The notes under the pieces were generated by a model, which was not told the DNA's origin, made no database searches, and saw only the letters and a list, made by a program, of their open reading frames with translations. Positions 49,841 to 59,455 of a DNA stretch of 64,000 nucleotides are shown in pieces. The stretch's first letter is position 1, and every line of letters begins with the position of its first letter. The position numbers were made by a program, and so were the translations under genes. This DNA comes from Picochlorum sp. 'celeri' (Eukaryota; Chlorophyta; Trebouxiophyceae). The stretch is taken from assembly GCA_010909725.1 (NCBI GenBank), contig JAACMV010000011.1, positions 310,001 to 374,000 on the forward strand. The letters run 5' to 3'.

Positions 49841-50589
49841 ATGACGACAATACGGCGTTTCTCTTGCAGAGATTTGTTCAAATTTGCTCAAGTTAATCTG
49901 GATTATTTCACAGAAACTGTGCGTCTATTCTTTTTTAATTAACTACACACATTCATAGCAAGATGAGTGATGTATTTCTTATACATATGTAGTACAATGT
50001 GTCGTTTTATCTTCAATATCTGGCAAGGTGGCCAGAATATTGCCTCATGGCTGAGAGTGTTGGATACCAACGGACAGCGTACAGTACGTCCTTGTATATT
50101 CTCATCATCGCACTGAGTTTCTTCCTGATGCTTTTCATTGAGATAATTATGATGATGATGCAGTCTTGGGCAAGGTGGAAGGGGAAGGAAAGAGTTGGCA
50201 TGGTCATGTGACTGCAGTGACTGTGAGTCCAACCTATAGAAAGCAAGGGATTGCTCGTCAGTTGATGGATACATTAGAAGATGTGACGGCAAATAGGCAT
50301 GATGGGTATTTTGTGGATTTATTTGTGCGGGCGTCGAATAAGGCAGCTATTTCCATGTATGAAAAGGTATTGTAATTGATAGTGTTCTTCTTGTTGTAGA
50401 TGCATCCAGGTTGATGATGTGTATCCGTGTGTGCAGTTGGGGTATAGTACCTATCGGACTGTGCTAGGATATTATAGTAATGATGAAAATGCGCTTGATA
50501 TGAGAAAGGCGATGCCGAGGGATGTGCGGAAGGAATCCATTGTTCCCCTGAGCAGGCCTGTTCGGCCAGAAGAGTTGGAATTTGATTGA
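49841..50589 (+). CDS. NAA20: NatB catalytic subunit NAA20
   Basis: Exons 49841-49918, 49993-50083, 50164-50366 and 50437-50589; introns 74, 80 and 70 nt (GTGCGT, GTACGT, GTATTG), giving 174 residues, close to the 178 of human NAA20. NatB acetylates nascent proteins starting Met-Asp, Met-Glu, Met-Asn or Met-Gln at the ribosome. Conserved stretches, several formed only by splicing, are LDYFTETYNVSFYLQYLARWPEY (split by intron 1), YILGKVEG (intron 2), WHGHVTAVTVSP, the acetyl-CoA loop RKQGIA, FVDLFVRASN, MYEKLGYSTYR (intron 3) and the terminal RPVRPEELE. The gene is divergent from the ATP synthase gene. Confidence 0.95.
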
Positions 50590-50624
50590 TGCAGTTGTGT
50601 GTATGAGAGAACGAATATATATTA

Positions 50625-51463
50625 TTATGAAATAGTGGCATTGAATAATCGTGTGGCCTTGACTGGGCCAGCAGTCGTCATCATGGGGTTGGATTCATTC
50701 TGGAAGGTGGCGACACCTGATGCGTCAGTCTTGAGCAATGGTTGGCACTTTTCCCAGAACTTTTTCTTCTGAAGCTGGTTTGGCAGCGCCGCATCTCCTT
50801 GTTCTTGATCATCGCCAAAGAAAACTCGCTCTCCATTGGGAACATCGGCTGGGGCGGAGAGGGGTTCCACCTCGGTGTGATCACTGTTGGAGGCGCACAG
50901 CAACATACCATGGCTCTTGATTCCCCTCATGTTCCTGGCCTTGAGGTTTGCAAGAACCAAGACTTTCCTTCCAGTCAGATCTTCGAGAGATACGTATTTC
51001 TTCAACCCTGATACAATCGTTCTAGGCCCTTCCTCCTCACCAAGGTCGATGCTTTCTACGTACAAGCTGTCTGCTTCTGGGTGATCCTCAGCAGAAAGAA
51101 TGGTCCCCACTCGAATATCAAGCTTGGATACGTCTGGAATCTCCTCCTCGGTCTTTTGCGTTCCTTCTTCACTTTGACCTACATGTGTTTGAAACATATA
51201 TACATGGTTGATGGCAATGTCATGTCTGGATGTCGAAACAAACAAACAACCCCAGTGTGTGTATCTATGTTTAGAAGGTGTGGTCGCATCGTACCTGGGG
51301 TTGCCTCTGCAGCGTAGACAGCGAATTGCATCTTCTTTCCAAATGATCTGCACAATGTGGCACGTTGTTGCTGAAAAGGCATGACCTGTTGGAAGGACCG
51401 AGCAGCGCGAATAGTCACCACTCGGCGAGCCGTGGTGGCCATGGAAGATGCCAACATTGCCAT
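50625..51463 (-). CDS. EMAPII/Arc1p-type tRNA-binding domain protein, probably organellar
   Basis: Exons 51463-51295 and 51178-50625, intron 116 nt (GTACGA...ATGTAG), giving 240 residues. The OB-fold tRNA-binding domain (about 70-235) has DIRVGTILSAEDHPEADSLY, IVSGLKKYV, LVLANLKARNMRGIKSHGMLL and the EVEPLSAP motif that ends EMAPII-type domains. Such proteins deliver tRNA to synthetases or are C-terminal parts of Met- or Tyr-tRNA synthetases; here the domain stands alone. The first 45 residues (MAMLASSMATTARRVV, then Arg/Gln/Ser-rich) look like an organelle presequence, so a role in mitochondrial or plastid translation is likely. It is divergent from the EF-P gene. Confidence 0.87.
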
Positions 51464-51711
51464 CGCTCGTATTCGTTTCCTATGTGGATGAGATTTGTTA
51501 ATTTTTTATCAGTGACTGATGATCGACATCAGGCCTATAAGGAAAAGCGATCGATTCATGATGAGATGTCTTACAGATCTAGATCTCTTAATTAAGAGAT
51601 CACTTTGTTGAATGGCTGGTATTTGAATGTCGTGCTTTGTGTGCAGAAATTCAATATGAATGCACAGAGAATTTCGAGCCATGATTGAGCAGAATTCATA
51701 GCAACAGGAGA

Positions 51712-52473
51712 ATGCATCGCAGAAGACTACAGCAGGCAGCTGTGGTTGCTTGGAAACAGTGCTGGTCGGTGGGACCAGAACACGCGGTACCTTGTTTGTC
51801 TCAGGGAAGCACAGCGACGAATCTGGCTGCAGATGAGTCTTATTATGCGTTTAATAATACTATATGGAGACGATGGGCCCATCAAAAGAAGCAGGCGAAT
51901 GATATTCGAACAGGACAAGTGATTTCACTTCAGGGTGGAAAACAGTTGGTACGAGTGACAAAGTACGCGTATACCCAAGGCCAAGGAAGACAGTTGGGTT
52001 CAGTTCTCATAGAGGCGAAGGACGTATCCACCCATGTCAATGTGCCATTGCGATTCAAGACAAAGGATATGGTGGATGTTGTTCGAATGGAGGAAAAGAA
52101 GTATCAATATTTGTATAGAGAGGAGGGTACCTTGCATTTTATGCATCCAGAGAGTTTTGAACAAGTTACTGTAGACGTCAATATGCTGGATACCGTTGAT
52201 TTATTGAAAGAAGGCGATGATGCCCTCTTGGAGTTTTATGAGAATACACTCATTTCACTGTCATTGCCCCAAACAGTGTCGCTGATGGTGTCAGAGGCAG
52301 CGCCTCAGATGAAAAATGCGACAGCTGCGCCTCAGTATAAAAAGGTACGGTTGGAGACTGGTGCAGAGATTACTGCGCCGGCATACATCAAGGTGGGAGA
52401 TGTCTGTATTGTGGATACAAGCACAAGGGAATTTGTCAAGAGAGCATCTTCGTCGTCGTCATCGTCATCTTGA
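51712..52473 (+). CDS. EFP: organellar translation elongation factor P
   Basis: The 253-residue protein has an organelle-type leader (MHRRRLQQAAVVAWKQCW onward, to about residue 60) and the three EF-P domains: KOW-like (NDIRTGQVISLQGGKQLVRV), the central OB fold (YLYREEGTLHFMHPESFEQVTV) and the C-terminal OB fold (PQYKKVRLETGAEITAPAYIKVGDVCIVD). EF-P relieves ribosome stalling at polyproline. The loop that carries the modifiable Lys34 in E. coli (PGKGQ) reads QGQGRQ here, so the modified residue seems to be absent. A poly-Ser tail of nine residues is added. The ATG at 51712 is used; the frame upstream starts only at TTG. Confidence 0.88.
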   Translation: MHRRRLQQAAVVAWKQCWSVGPEHAVPCLSQGSTATNLAADESYYAFNNTIWRRWAHQKKQANDIRTGQVISLQGGKQLVRVTKYAYTQGQGRQLGSVLIEAKDVSTHVNVPLRFKTKDMVDVVRMEEKKYQYLYREEGTLHFMHPESFEQVTVDVNMLDTVDLLKEGDDALLEFYENTLISLSLPQTVSLMVSEAAPQMKNATAAPQYKKVRLETGAEITAPAYIKVGDVCIVDTSTREFVKRASSSSSSSS

Positions 52474-52563
52474 GACGTGTGCTGCTACTCGTATTTGTTA
52501 TTATTCTTATAATTATTATTACACACAGTATGTATGTGTCAATGTCTTTGGAAGTCATTCATA

Positions 52564-53280
52564 CTAGACAGTATGTGGCTGGAGTGCTGCATGCGCTCTG
52601 TGCAAATCAAGTATCATACCATCCAGGAACGATTTCTTGACCGACACGGACGGATACGCGACGACCGAGACAACCATACTTTCTCCATCTTCAGATTCGA
52701 CAGGATCACTGTCAAACTCAGCCATAGTCACCAGCATTCTCCTCTCTGGATCCACAATCTGGCCCAATTCTCGTACAGCCACGACAGTCTCCCATCCATC
52801 CACTTTTGCAACGAGACGAAACTCTGTTCTTGCAGCCTCACTTGGAAGGGAAATAAAATCTTCCTTTGGCGTAAACAGATAATACTCGTCAGATGTAAGA
52901 TATTCTGGCAAATGGCCAGGGAATGCAGATTCCAGCAGTTTACGAAACAATGATTTCAGCATTGTCACACTTGACACTGCCGTGAGATCCAAACGCACAA
53001 CTTTAATCAAGCCATCGCATGTCGTACGATGCACATGAAGACTCAGGGTATACTCTGATCCAGGAACACGCTGTTGCTCCCTCACCACACTGGACTGCTC
53101 CTGGGATTCAATATGTGGAGATAGCAAATACCTCGTGCTAGCACGCCTCTTTCTCGTATTCACGCCACCCTTATGTTGTCGACTCACTGAATCTTGATCA
53201 TTCTCCTGTCCATTCTGACTTTCAACCAACACATCAGCATCAATCAGCTTCTGAGCATCCACATCCAGTGTCTCTGTCAT
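52564..53280 (-). CDS. hypothetical protein, 238 residues
   Basis: An intact ATG-started frame without recognised domain. The first 75 residues are charged and Gln/Ser-rich with a basic patch (TRKRRASTRY). The rest is a compact mixed region (YTLSLHVHRTTCDGLIKVV, MLKSLFRKLLESAFPG, YLTSDEYYLFTPKEDFISL, RLVAKVDGWETVV) with alternating strands and helices, perhaps a ubiquitin-like or PB1-like fold judging from the strand-strand-helix order; this is speculation. It ends 91 nt from the convergent EF-P gene. Confidence 0.6.
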   Translation of the reverse strand: MTETLDVDAQKLIDADVLVESQNGQENDQDSVSRQHKGGVNTRKRRASTRYLLSPHIESQEQSSVVREQQRVPGSEYTLSLHVHRTTCDGLIKVVRLDLTAVSSVTMLKSLFRKLLESAFPGHLPEYLTSDEYYLFTPKEDFISLPSEAARTEFRLVAKVDGWETVVAVRELGQIVDPERRMLVTMAEFDSDPVESEDGESMVVSVVAYPSVSVKKSFLDGMILDLHRAHAALQPHTV

Positions 53281-53849
53281 CCTGTACAGTATGCTCTTTC
53301 AAGGCTATTCTCCTTTTTAACCTTTGTTTCTCTTCTTCTTCTTCTTCTTTCCAAAACACGCAAGCTCCTTAGCGATAGAGTATTATTCTAGTACGACTGC
53401 CCTCCCACACGAAATTAGTGCTGTTGAAGAGCCATTGTCACGTTCACACACCCTTCTCTTCTTCTTCTTCTTTGTCGTCGTCGTCTGCAAACTCTTTACT
53501 CTGTGACCATGTAACGATGCGTCTCGTATGCAATAATGGTATCTCAGTATGCAACTCGTTTCCCCTACACCAAGTACACACAAACTCGAGTGTCAGCAGA
53601 CGACCAGAAACTCCAGAACGACCGAAACACGACGAACACTATAACGCCTCTTTTGCTCGTTTAAAATACACAAATATATTTTATATGAAAATTATGAGAC
53701 CCATAGGACCACAGAGGCATCAACAAACAGTGTTGACTTGTGAAACGTACTCACCCGACAGTCAGCAACTCGCGCCCTTGTTTCCTCCCAAATCACCAAA
53801 ACAATAACCTCGTGTATCAAAATTATATCAACAATATATCAGAATAATA
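53281..53849. promoter_or_regulatory. divergent intergenic region with CTT tracts
   Basis: A 569-bp gap between divergent genes. It holds two CTT/TTC microsatellite tracts (53331-53350 and about 53456-53473). Short frames over the second tract have no family support. Confidence 0.35.
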
Positions 53850-54158
53850 ATGTACACTCCTCCGTGGTTCTCCGGTTGGATATGGTCCGTTTGGGCATTT
53901 TCACTTGCTGGTGCATACGAGGCTAGACTGCCGGGGGCTTATCATCACACAGATTGTGATGAGGCATGCCAGGGCATGCCTCCCAAGCGGACTCTTCGGC
54001 CCCTGTCTGATCGGAAAGATGGATTCCGTAGTTTTGGAGTCATCTGTGGATGTGATTCGCTTTCAGGTGAGACTAGAATAGAAGCCATGTTTGAGGATGG
54101 AGCGGGAGCCTTCTGCAACCAACATGCATTCGTTGCACACACACGTCTCTCATCCTAG
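53850..54158 (+). CDS. small putative secreted protein
   Basis: A 102-residue frame with an N-terminal hydrophobic segment (WFSGWIWSVWAFSLAGAYEA) that resembles a signal peptide, followed by a short domain with five cysteines (DCDEACQGM, VICGCD, FCNQH). No family is recognised. The frame is intact and has its own ATG, but it could be the first exon of something longer: GGTGAG at about 54065 would be a usable 5' splice site. Confidence 0.4.
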   Translation: MYTPPWFSGWIWSVWAFSLAGAYEARLPGAYHHTDCDEACQGMPPKRTLRPLSDRKDGFRSFGVICGCDSLSGETRIEAMFEDGAGAFCNQHAFVAHTRLSS

Positions 54159-54332
54159 AAACAGACACTTGCACGTATAGTAAAACTCTTGCATGGATTT
54201 GGAGAACATCATCACCAGTACGCTGCCATGTCATGTTTCATTCTGTAGACTACTTAAAGGTGGACAGAAACTTGTACAAGATGAAGTATTTTACAGAAAC
54301 CTGAGATCTGAAATGTATTTGTTTTCCGAATA

Positions 54333-55262
54333 TTAATTGTTATAATCGTAATCATAATCTCTCATGTAATCTTCTTCATACCACAAATATCCAGAAGTGT
54401 ACTCTTTGTTCTCACACCACTTTGTTTGACCTGTGTTCTCCTCATCATAAGGGTCGGGTGCCTTGGCTTTGCTCAGTAGACATCTTCGTTTTACCTGTCC
54501 ATACGAAAATGCATTGCATTTTGATTTCTCCATAGCACACACGTGGAAACATTCCTTTGCCGAGTAGACACCTTTCACTGTCTTGTACATTTTGGCTGCT
54601 TGTTTGTAGTTTCGTTTCACATATCCCCACATTCCATTGAACAAGTTTTCATCCCCTCGAGAATCTTCCTCACCATAAGCCGTTTTGAAACCAACCCATT
54701 TGCCTTTTTGTGGCATTTTCCCCATGGTGCAATGGCTCCCGATTTTTGCCGCAACATTATAACAGTAGTCGGATGGCAGATTTGGAAGCCAACATGTACC
54801 CGTGTACTTGTATGCTATTGTCGCAGCAGTATACCGGTTTTTGTCTTTCTTCTTACTCTTACAAATCTTCACCTGAGGAACAGTGTCATCCTTGTATGAC
54901 AAGGCACTGTACAAAGTACACACCTTCTTCTTTGAATCGTACTGGAAAGAACCACATTCCTCTGTAATGTCAAGGTCTTCGAGTGTTTCCCAATTCCCTT
55001 CACTCCTTTCAGCACACGAGGCATAGCAGTCATAGAAAGATTTGATATTCTTCAGTTTCAGGTTGGCCTTGTTCCGAACCTGATACCCTGTGAACCCAAC
55101 AATTTCAACAAGGTATACATCTTGTCCCGCCTCGATTGATACGTCGTGTGATTTCGGACCCTTGCATTTTTTCTTCTTCGCGTCGACTCCATCATGTCGG
55201 AGGACTATGAGGATGACGACTGTTGTGAGAAGCACTGAACGACGGTACAATGAGGTAAACAT
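54333..55262 (-). CDS. secreted Cys-rich protein with two PAN/Apple-like segments
   Basis: The start at 55262 gives 309 residues with a signal peptide (SVLLTTVVILIVL, about 9-24). An in-frame ATG 36 codons upstream (55370) would bury it. Two segments have the PAN/Apple look: IKSFYDCYASCAERSEG ... CGSFQYDSKKKVCTLYS, and VYSAKECFHVCAMEKSKCNAFSYG ... RRCLLSKAKAP. In each, a Cys-x3-Cys helix is followed by a C..F.Y...C.L strand. PAN domains bind protein or carbohydrate on extracellular proteins. The C-terminus is rich in Tyr and Asp (DYDYDYNN). The cell-surface role is inference. Confidence 0.7.
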   Translation of the reverse strand: MFTSLYRRSVLLTTVVILIVLRHDGVDAKKKKCKGPKSHDVSIEAGQDVYLVEIVGFTGYQVRNKANLKLKNIKSFYDCYASCAERSEGNWETLEDLDITEECGSFQYDSKKKVCTLYSALSYKDDTVPQVKICKSKKKDKNRYTAATIAYKYTGTCWLPNLPSDYCYNVAAKIGSHCTMGKMPQKGKWVGFKTAYGEEDSRGDENLFNGMWGYVKRNYKQAAKMYKTVKGVYSAKECFHVCAMEKSKCNAFSYGQVKRRCLLSKAKAPDPYDEENTGQTKWCENKEYTSGYLWYEEDYMRDYDYDYNN

Positions 55263-55618
55263 GCTTTCGACCAATGGATGTGCGCGTGGCCTATCAAGCG
55301 TTAGGTTGGATAAAAAAACAATCTTTTTAATAGTTTTTTTCCTGAAGTATGCAGTACAAGAGGCTGGCATCGACCTTCTGGTCGAAGAAGAAAAGGAACA
55401 TGCATGGCGCCATATGGCGCTCTGGAAAAAGAAAGTGCAGATCTGCCGATCTGCAGATCTGTTCCAAAAATACTAATTATGGCATTCAGAGTCTCGAGAC
55501 TGCTGTTGAATTCAATCCAATCACGCCCATCATCTTCAAACAGTCGAACAGCGCATTATTATCCGATAAATTTACCTCATAAATTATATAACGACGTACC
55601 CATTATCCAAATCGATAC
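55263..55618. promoter_or_regulatory. divergent promoter region
   Basis: A 356-bp gap between divergent genes. Nearly perfect GATCTG/CAGATC repeats around 55438-55462 form a short palindromic cluster (CAGATCTGCCGATCTG...). No coding region is convincing. Confidence 0.35.
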
Positions 55619-57094
55619 ATGAGGCAAGATATCTCTGTTAAAGTTGCGAGCGACCTTCCGTCCGGGAGGGCGATATATCGGACTTTAGAAAGCTTTTTAG
55701 ACAACGAGGTGTTCTTGTGTGATGATGAACGTTTAGCAAATGTATATTATGGCCATTTTCATGAGAGCATTGATGTAACGAGCGTGGTCTTGTACACGTT
55801 TGAACCTGCTCCTGAAAACCAAATTGTGACCTGTCTCCAACGTACCATTGAACGGGCGAGATATTTGATAGACGCTGCCGTAAATTCGACTGAATACATA
55901 TCTGGCTGCTGCGGTGGTGCTAAGGGATTTATTGATACAGCTGAACGAGTCCATACCTTGGCAGAGGATTTGGTCCCCTCCCCTGAGGAAAGTTCAAATC
56001 GGCGCAGGCTTGTTCAGCTCCTGAACGACATAGTGAGTGACTTTGATCCCGAAACAGATCTGTGTTGTGAAGTATTTGGGTCGTACGCGAGTCAACTGAA
56101 TACAGAAATGAGTGATCTTGACCTTTCCCTTGAGGGCTTAGTTGATTGTGGGCCAGGGGGATGGGTTGACATATCTGAAGTTTCTGGATCAACAAAAAAG
56201 AATATACTCCGTCATCTGGGGTCTGTATTTAGGCAAAACAATGAATTTCAGGTGAAAATCACAATACATGGGAGGATCTCTATTTTGAAAATATTTCATC
56301 GCCCCACCTGTATTCATTGTGACATTTGTCTGTCGGAAGATTGCACCGCGTGGCCAAAAGCGCAGCTTTTTTTGTGTTTAAATATGATTGACGATAAATT
56401 TCGGTTGCTCGTGAACCTGGTGATGCGATGGGCGACGGAGTTTGGAATTAAGAATGGAGCTGAGGCAAAACTGAACTCGTTCACTTTGACACTGCTTGTG
56501 ATTTTCCATCTCCAGACGCGACCAGATCCGGTTTTGCCTGCATTAAAAAGTATCATGCCTGGAGAAAAACGTGGGTTGCAGAGCTGGAGTCGTTTCGAAG
56601 TTGCAAGGGGTGGGCGTAGCAAGGCTATAAAAACAATGGCATGGAAAACACGTGTTTGGGCAGAGAAGCATGGTGGTCAAAATGACGAATCTTTGCTCGA
56701 GCTATTTCTATCATTCATGGCTCTCATGGACGCATTGTTTCGGACGTGGAACGTTCGCATTCATGAATCTGCCGGCCGGTTGTTACGAGTAAGTGCATAT
56801 CATTCATGCATCTATCTGGGAGAAGACCCCTTGAACAACAACGGCCACAGCAGCAACCAACGTGCTCCGGGTGTCATTTTCGTAGAAGATCCATTTGATA
56901 AAGAGATTAATAGTGCCAGATCGGTATCTAAAGCATGTGTGAACAGTGTCATAGATGCTGCAAACAGCACCTTGCAATCCTTCCAGCAGTGTCCGCCTCC
57001 TGAATTTATGTGGGATGCATTTGGCTGTGAATCGAATAGTGGTGAGAACTGGGAGTATAGTAGTAGTAGTAGCAGTGACTACTTCTACTTGTAA
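55619..57094 (+). CDS. terminal nucleotidyltransferase (TUTase / non-canonical poly(A) polymerase)
   Basis: The 491-residue intronless protein has the polymerase-beta nucleotidyltransferase core: GS at 154-155 (VFGSYASQLNTEMSDLDLSLE), catalytic Asp166 and Asp168, and a third Asp at about 235 (HCDICLS). The PAP-associated domain follows, with FRLLVNLVMRWATEFGI, LNSFTLTLLVIFHLQ, and, near the end, VEDPFDKEINSARSV, a hallmark of Cid1/HESO1/URT1-like uridylyl- and adenylyltransferases. All three acidic residues are kept, so it should be active on RNA 3' ends. U or A preference cannot be read here. The first 120 residues are unrecognised, and the tail is Ser/Tyr-rich. Confidence 0.87.
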   Translation: MRQDISVKVASDLPSGRAIYRTLESFLDNEVFLCDDERLANVYYGHFHESIDVTSVVLYTFEPAPENQIVTCLQRTIERARYLIDAAVNSTEYISGCCGGAKGFIDTAERVHTLAEDLVPSPEESSNRRRLVQLLNDIVSDFDPETDLCCEVFGSYASQLNTEMSDLDLSLEGLVDCGPGGWVDISEVSGSTKKNILRHLGSVFRQNNEFQVKITIHGRISILKIFHRPTCIHCDICLSEDCTAWPKAQLFLCLNMIDDKFRLLVNLVMRWATEFGIKNGAEAKLNSFTLTLLVIFHLQTRPDPVLPALKSIMPGEKRGLQSWSRFEVARGGRSKAIKTMAWKTRVWAEKHGGQNDESLLELFLSFMALMDALFRTWNVRIHESAGRLLRVSAYHSCIYLGEDPLNNNGHSSNQRAPGVIFVEDPFDKEINSARSVSKACVNSVIDAANSTLQSFQQCPPPEFMWDAFGCESNSGENWEYSSSSSSDYFYL

Positions 57095-57289
57095 TAACAT
57101 GGCACGAATGAATCCAGGCTACTCATAACAATGTATCAATACAATGTCATTCATGATGTGTGGCCACACCCCCATGGGGTCCCATGGGTATCATGGGCCC
57201 ATCAATCGACCCATTTGTTCTTCTTCGTCGTCGTCCTCTGCCTCTCGACAAGACCTTGTCAAACAAAAAGGCCAAAGAGTATCACAACA

Positions 57290-58444
57290 ATGTTTGAATG
57301 GTGGGTCAAGCGGAGGAGACTCGTGCTTGCTGGCCTTGCCGGGTGCGGAGCTGCTGCGTATGTGGCCTATACGTATTACTACCAGAACGAATCAGACGAT
57401 ACGAACACTCAGCAATCGTCTGATGCTGATGACATAAAAAAGAAACATGTAGATGACGATACGGGTATTGAACAGAGGGACGCAAATGCCCACATGGAAC
57501 ATCATTTTAATTCAATTCAGGAGATTGCACGGACAACGACGATACCCAGTTTGATGACTCAGTTATTTCATAGTATTATAGAATATGATGGTGTGGAGGA
57601 TATGGTTGATCGACTGAAGACGGCTGCACAACAAAAGCATGGTTCCTTGACACTCAAGGACAAGTTGGACTTGTGGAATGGAGTCTTGGAACGCGTGGTT
57701 GCTCGATCTGTGGCGACTGTGTGGTTGGTTCCGATGGTACATGCTCAGGTTCGAGTGCAGCTGAATGTGCTTGGGAGAAATCTGTATGTTCAGTCGATGC
57801 TGTCTGAAGCTGAATCTCATCGGGGTGTGACCAGGCTGTCTGCAGCATCTCAGGAAGGGTTTTTGTCCATTGCTGAATACATAGGTAGTGAAGGGTATAG
57901 AAAGATCATGGATTATGCGACTGAAGTCTCTAGAAAAGCGTTAGAAGGGGTGCAGAGTGCTGCAGACCAGGTTACTGTTGTGGAATGGAATACGATTGTG
58001 TCTCAGGCGTTGCGAGAGTTTGAAAATACATGTGCCAAGGATAAATGGTGGAGTGACGCGATGTTGCCGCCGTCAGAGTATATTAGAAAACATGTGTTGA
58101 AATTAGATCGGCCTGATAATGCAGCGCTCATGGCTGGGTATCAGAACGGAGCGTTAGATATTGATGCAATAGAAGCAATGTACAAAGAAACGGTGCATAT
58201 TGTGCAGTCGGGTGCATGTTTTGAGTGTATTCGTACATCTGCGATGGTACTGTCTTCGATGATGTCAAAACATGTGATTGAACATTTCGGGGGTAAGGGT
58301 GAACGATTCCCATTGGTGAAGATTGTGCCTGTGGTGGCAAATCACATCTCTAGTCTGTTGAATCAACAGGGTGAGTTTTATAGTGCTGTTGATCAAGAGG
58401 TATCCCGGCTTGGCGCCATGGTGTATAGTGCGGGTGTTTCATAA
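57290..58444 (+). CDS. PEX3: peroxin PEX3
   Basis: The 384-residue protein is PEX3, the peroxisomal membrane anchor that receives PEX19 with its membrane-protein cargo. It starts with a short basic stretch (MFEWWVKRRR) and one membrane helix (LVLAGLAGCGAAAYVAYTYYY), as expected. The conserved region is at about 75-175: QLFHSIIEYDG, KLDLWNGVLERVVARSVATVW, MVHAQVRVQLNVLGRNLYVQS. The frame is open upstream to an ATG at 57131, which would add 53 residues with a Phe/Val run and hide the N-terminus, so the start at 57290 is preferred. The leader may contain an upstream ORF for this reason. Confidence 0.9.
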   Translation: MFEWWVKRRRLVLAGLAGCGAAAYVAYTYYYQNESDDTNTQQSSDADDIKKKHVDDDTGIEQRDANAHMEHHFNSIQEIARTTTIPSLMTQLFHSIIEYDGVEDMVDRLKTAAQQKHGSLTLKDKLDLWNGVLERVVARSVATVWLVPMVHAQVRVQLNVLGRNLYVQSMLSEAESHRGVTRLSAASQEGFLSIAEYIGSEGYRKIMDYATEVSRKALEGVQSAADQVTVVEWNTIVSQALREFENTCAKDKWWSDAMLPPSEYIRKHVLKLDRPDNAALMAGYQNGALDIDAIEAMYKETVHIVQSGACFECIRTSAMVLSSMMSKHVIEHFGGKGERFPLVKIVPVVANHISSLLNQQGEFYSAVDQEVSRLGAMVYSAGVS

Positions 58445-58454
58445 ATTAATTCTA

Positions 58455-59455
58455 TTATTGTAAGTCCATGTTGACTTGGCACCATGCATCGTACCGTCGT
58501 TTCTTCTTCTTCTTCTTCTTTTTCCTAGTCTTGTTCCTGCCAGGCATGCTGCTGCTGTTTGGACTCTCAACATCTCCATCTGCTTGGTGTTCGCAGCCAG
58601 TAGCTTCTTCTCCTCTCGTTGCGGAAGAATGAGTATTCTCAGGGAGTTGATCATCAGGGGAGGAGTTTGTATGACGGCGATCTGCATCAGTTCCATACAG
58701 CGATAACCCCCCTTCATGCCGAGAACTGCCTACTACTGTGGATCCAGACAAAACTCCTGACGTGGTCTGATGCCTGTGTGTCATTTCTTCTCCCACCGAC
58801 ATGCTTCGCTCTAAATATGTTCGCTGGATACCCAAATCCTGAGGTCGTACTTGTATGGCAGAGTCCTTGAGCCTCTGTGATATCCCCAGGGAATAATGCT
58901 TCCCATCTGGTTCGAGGATGCATATGGTCTGCTTCACCGGAATAATTATACTGGACTGGTCATTTGCCGCCCTCGACGGGCTCGACGATGGAGCAAAAGA
59001 CGACCTATCACCTGACATCATGCGCTGTGCCCATGATGTTGCCTCCCCTTGGGCCTGTGCATCTGGCACAGAAATGATGACGCTGCCACTCCGTGCAACA
59101 CTCCCATAGCGATGCACGTGATTGTCATCCTCGACCACTTCAAACGGTGGTAAATGTATTTGGTTAGCACGGAGCCTATGTTGAGCGGAATATGACGCGG
59201 AATCCATAGCAAGGTGTGATCTGCGATACAATTTGCAGGTGTGATATAGACCATACAGCATACCCAACACAAGCCCGGACCCAAGGATGCATAGTAGCAC
59301 AATAATCGCTACGTTGGAAACATATGGATCGTCTTGCGATTCACTCGGTGTAGCATCCGTTGTATTCTGCAATCAGCCATGTTTGTTTGTGTGAATACTA
59401 TCAACAAGCAGCACCCTCCAAAGAACAGGAACACACGCACATCAACATCCATCAT
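58455..59455 (-). CDS. single-pass membrane protein, unknown
   Basis: Exon 1 is 15 nt (59455-59441, MMDVD), the intron 74 nt (GTGCGT...TTGCAG), and exon 2 59366-58455; phase 0; 308 residues. Residues 20-45 are a strong membrane helix (VAIIVLLCILGSGLVLGMLYGL) preceded by a Ser/Asp-rich short head with an NTT sequon, so the head is probably outside and the long tail in the cytosol. The tail is Ser/Gln/Arg-rich and disordered-looking, with a run of eight Lys near the end (KKKKKKKK). No family is recognised. It ends 11 nt from the convergent PEX3 stop. Confidence 0.6.

Noticed and set aside
57131..57289. 53-residue N-terminal extension of PEX3
   Set aside because: PEX3 needs its short basic start and membrane helix at the N-terminus; the start at 57290 gives this.
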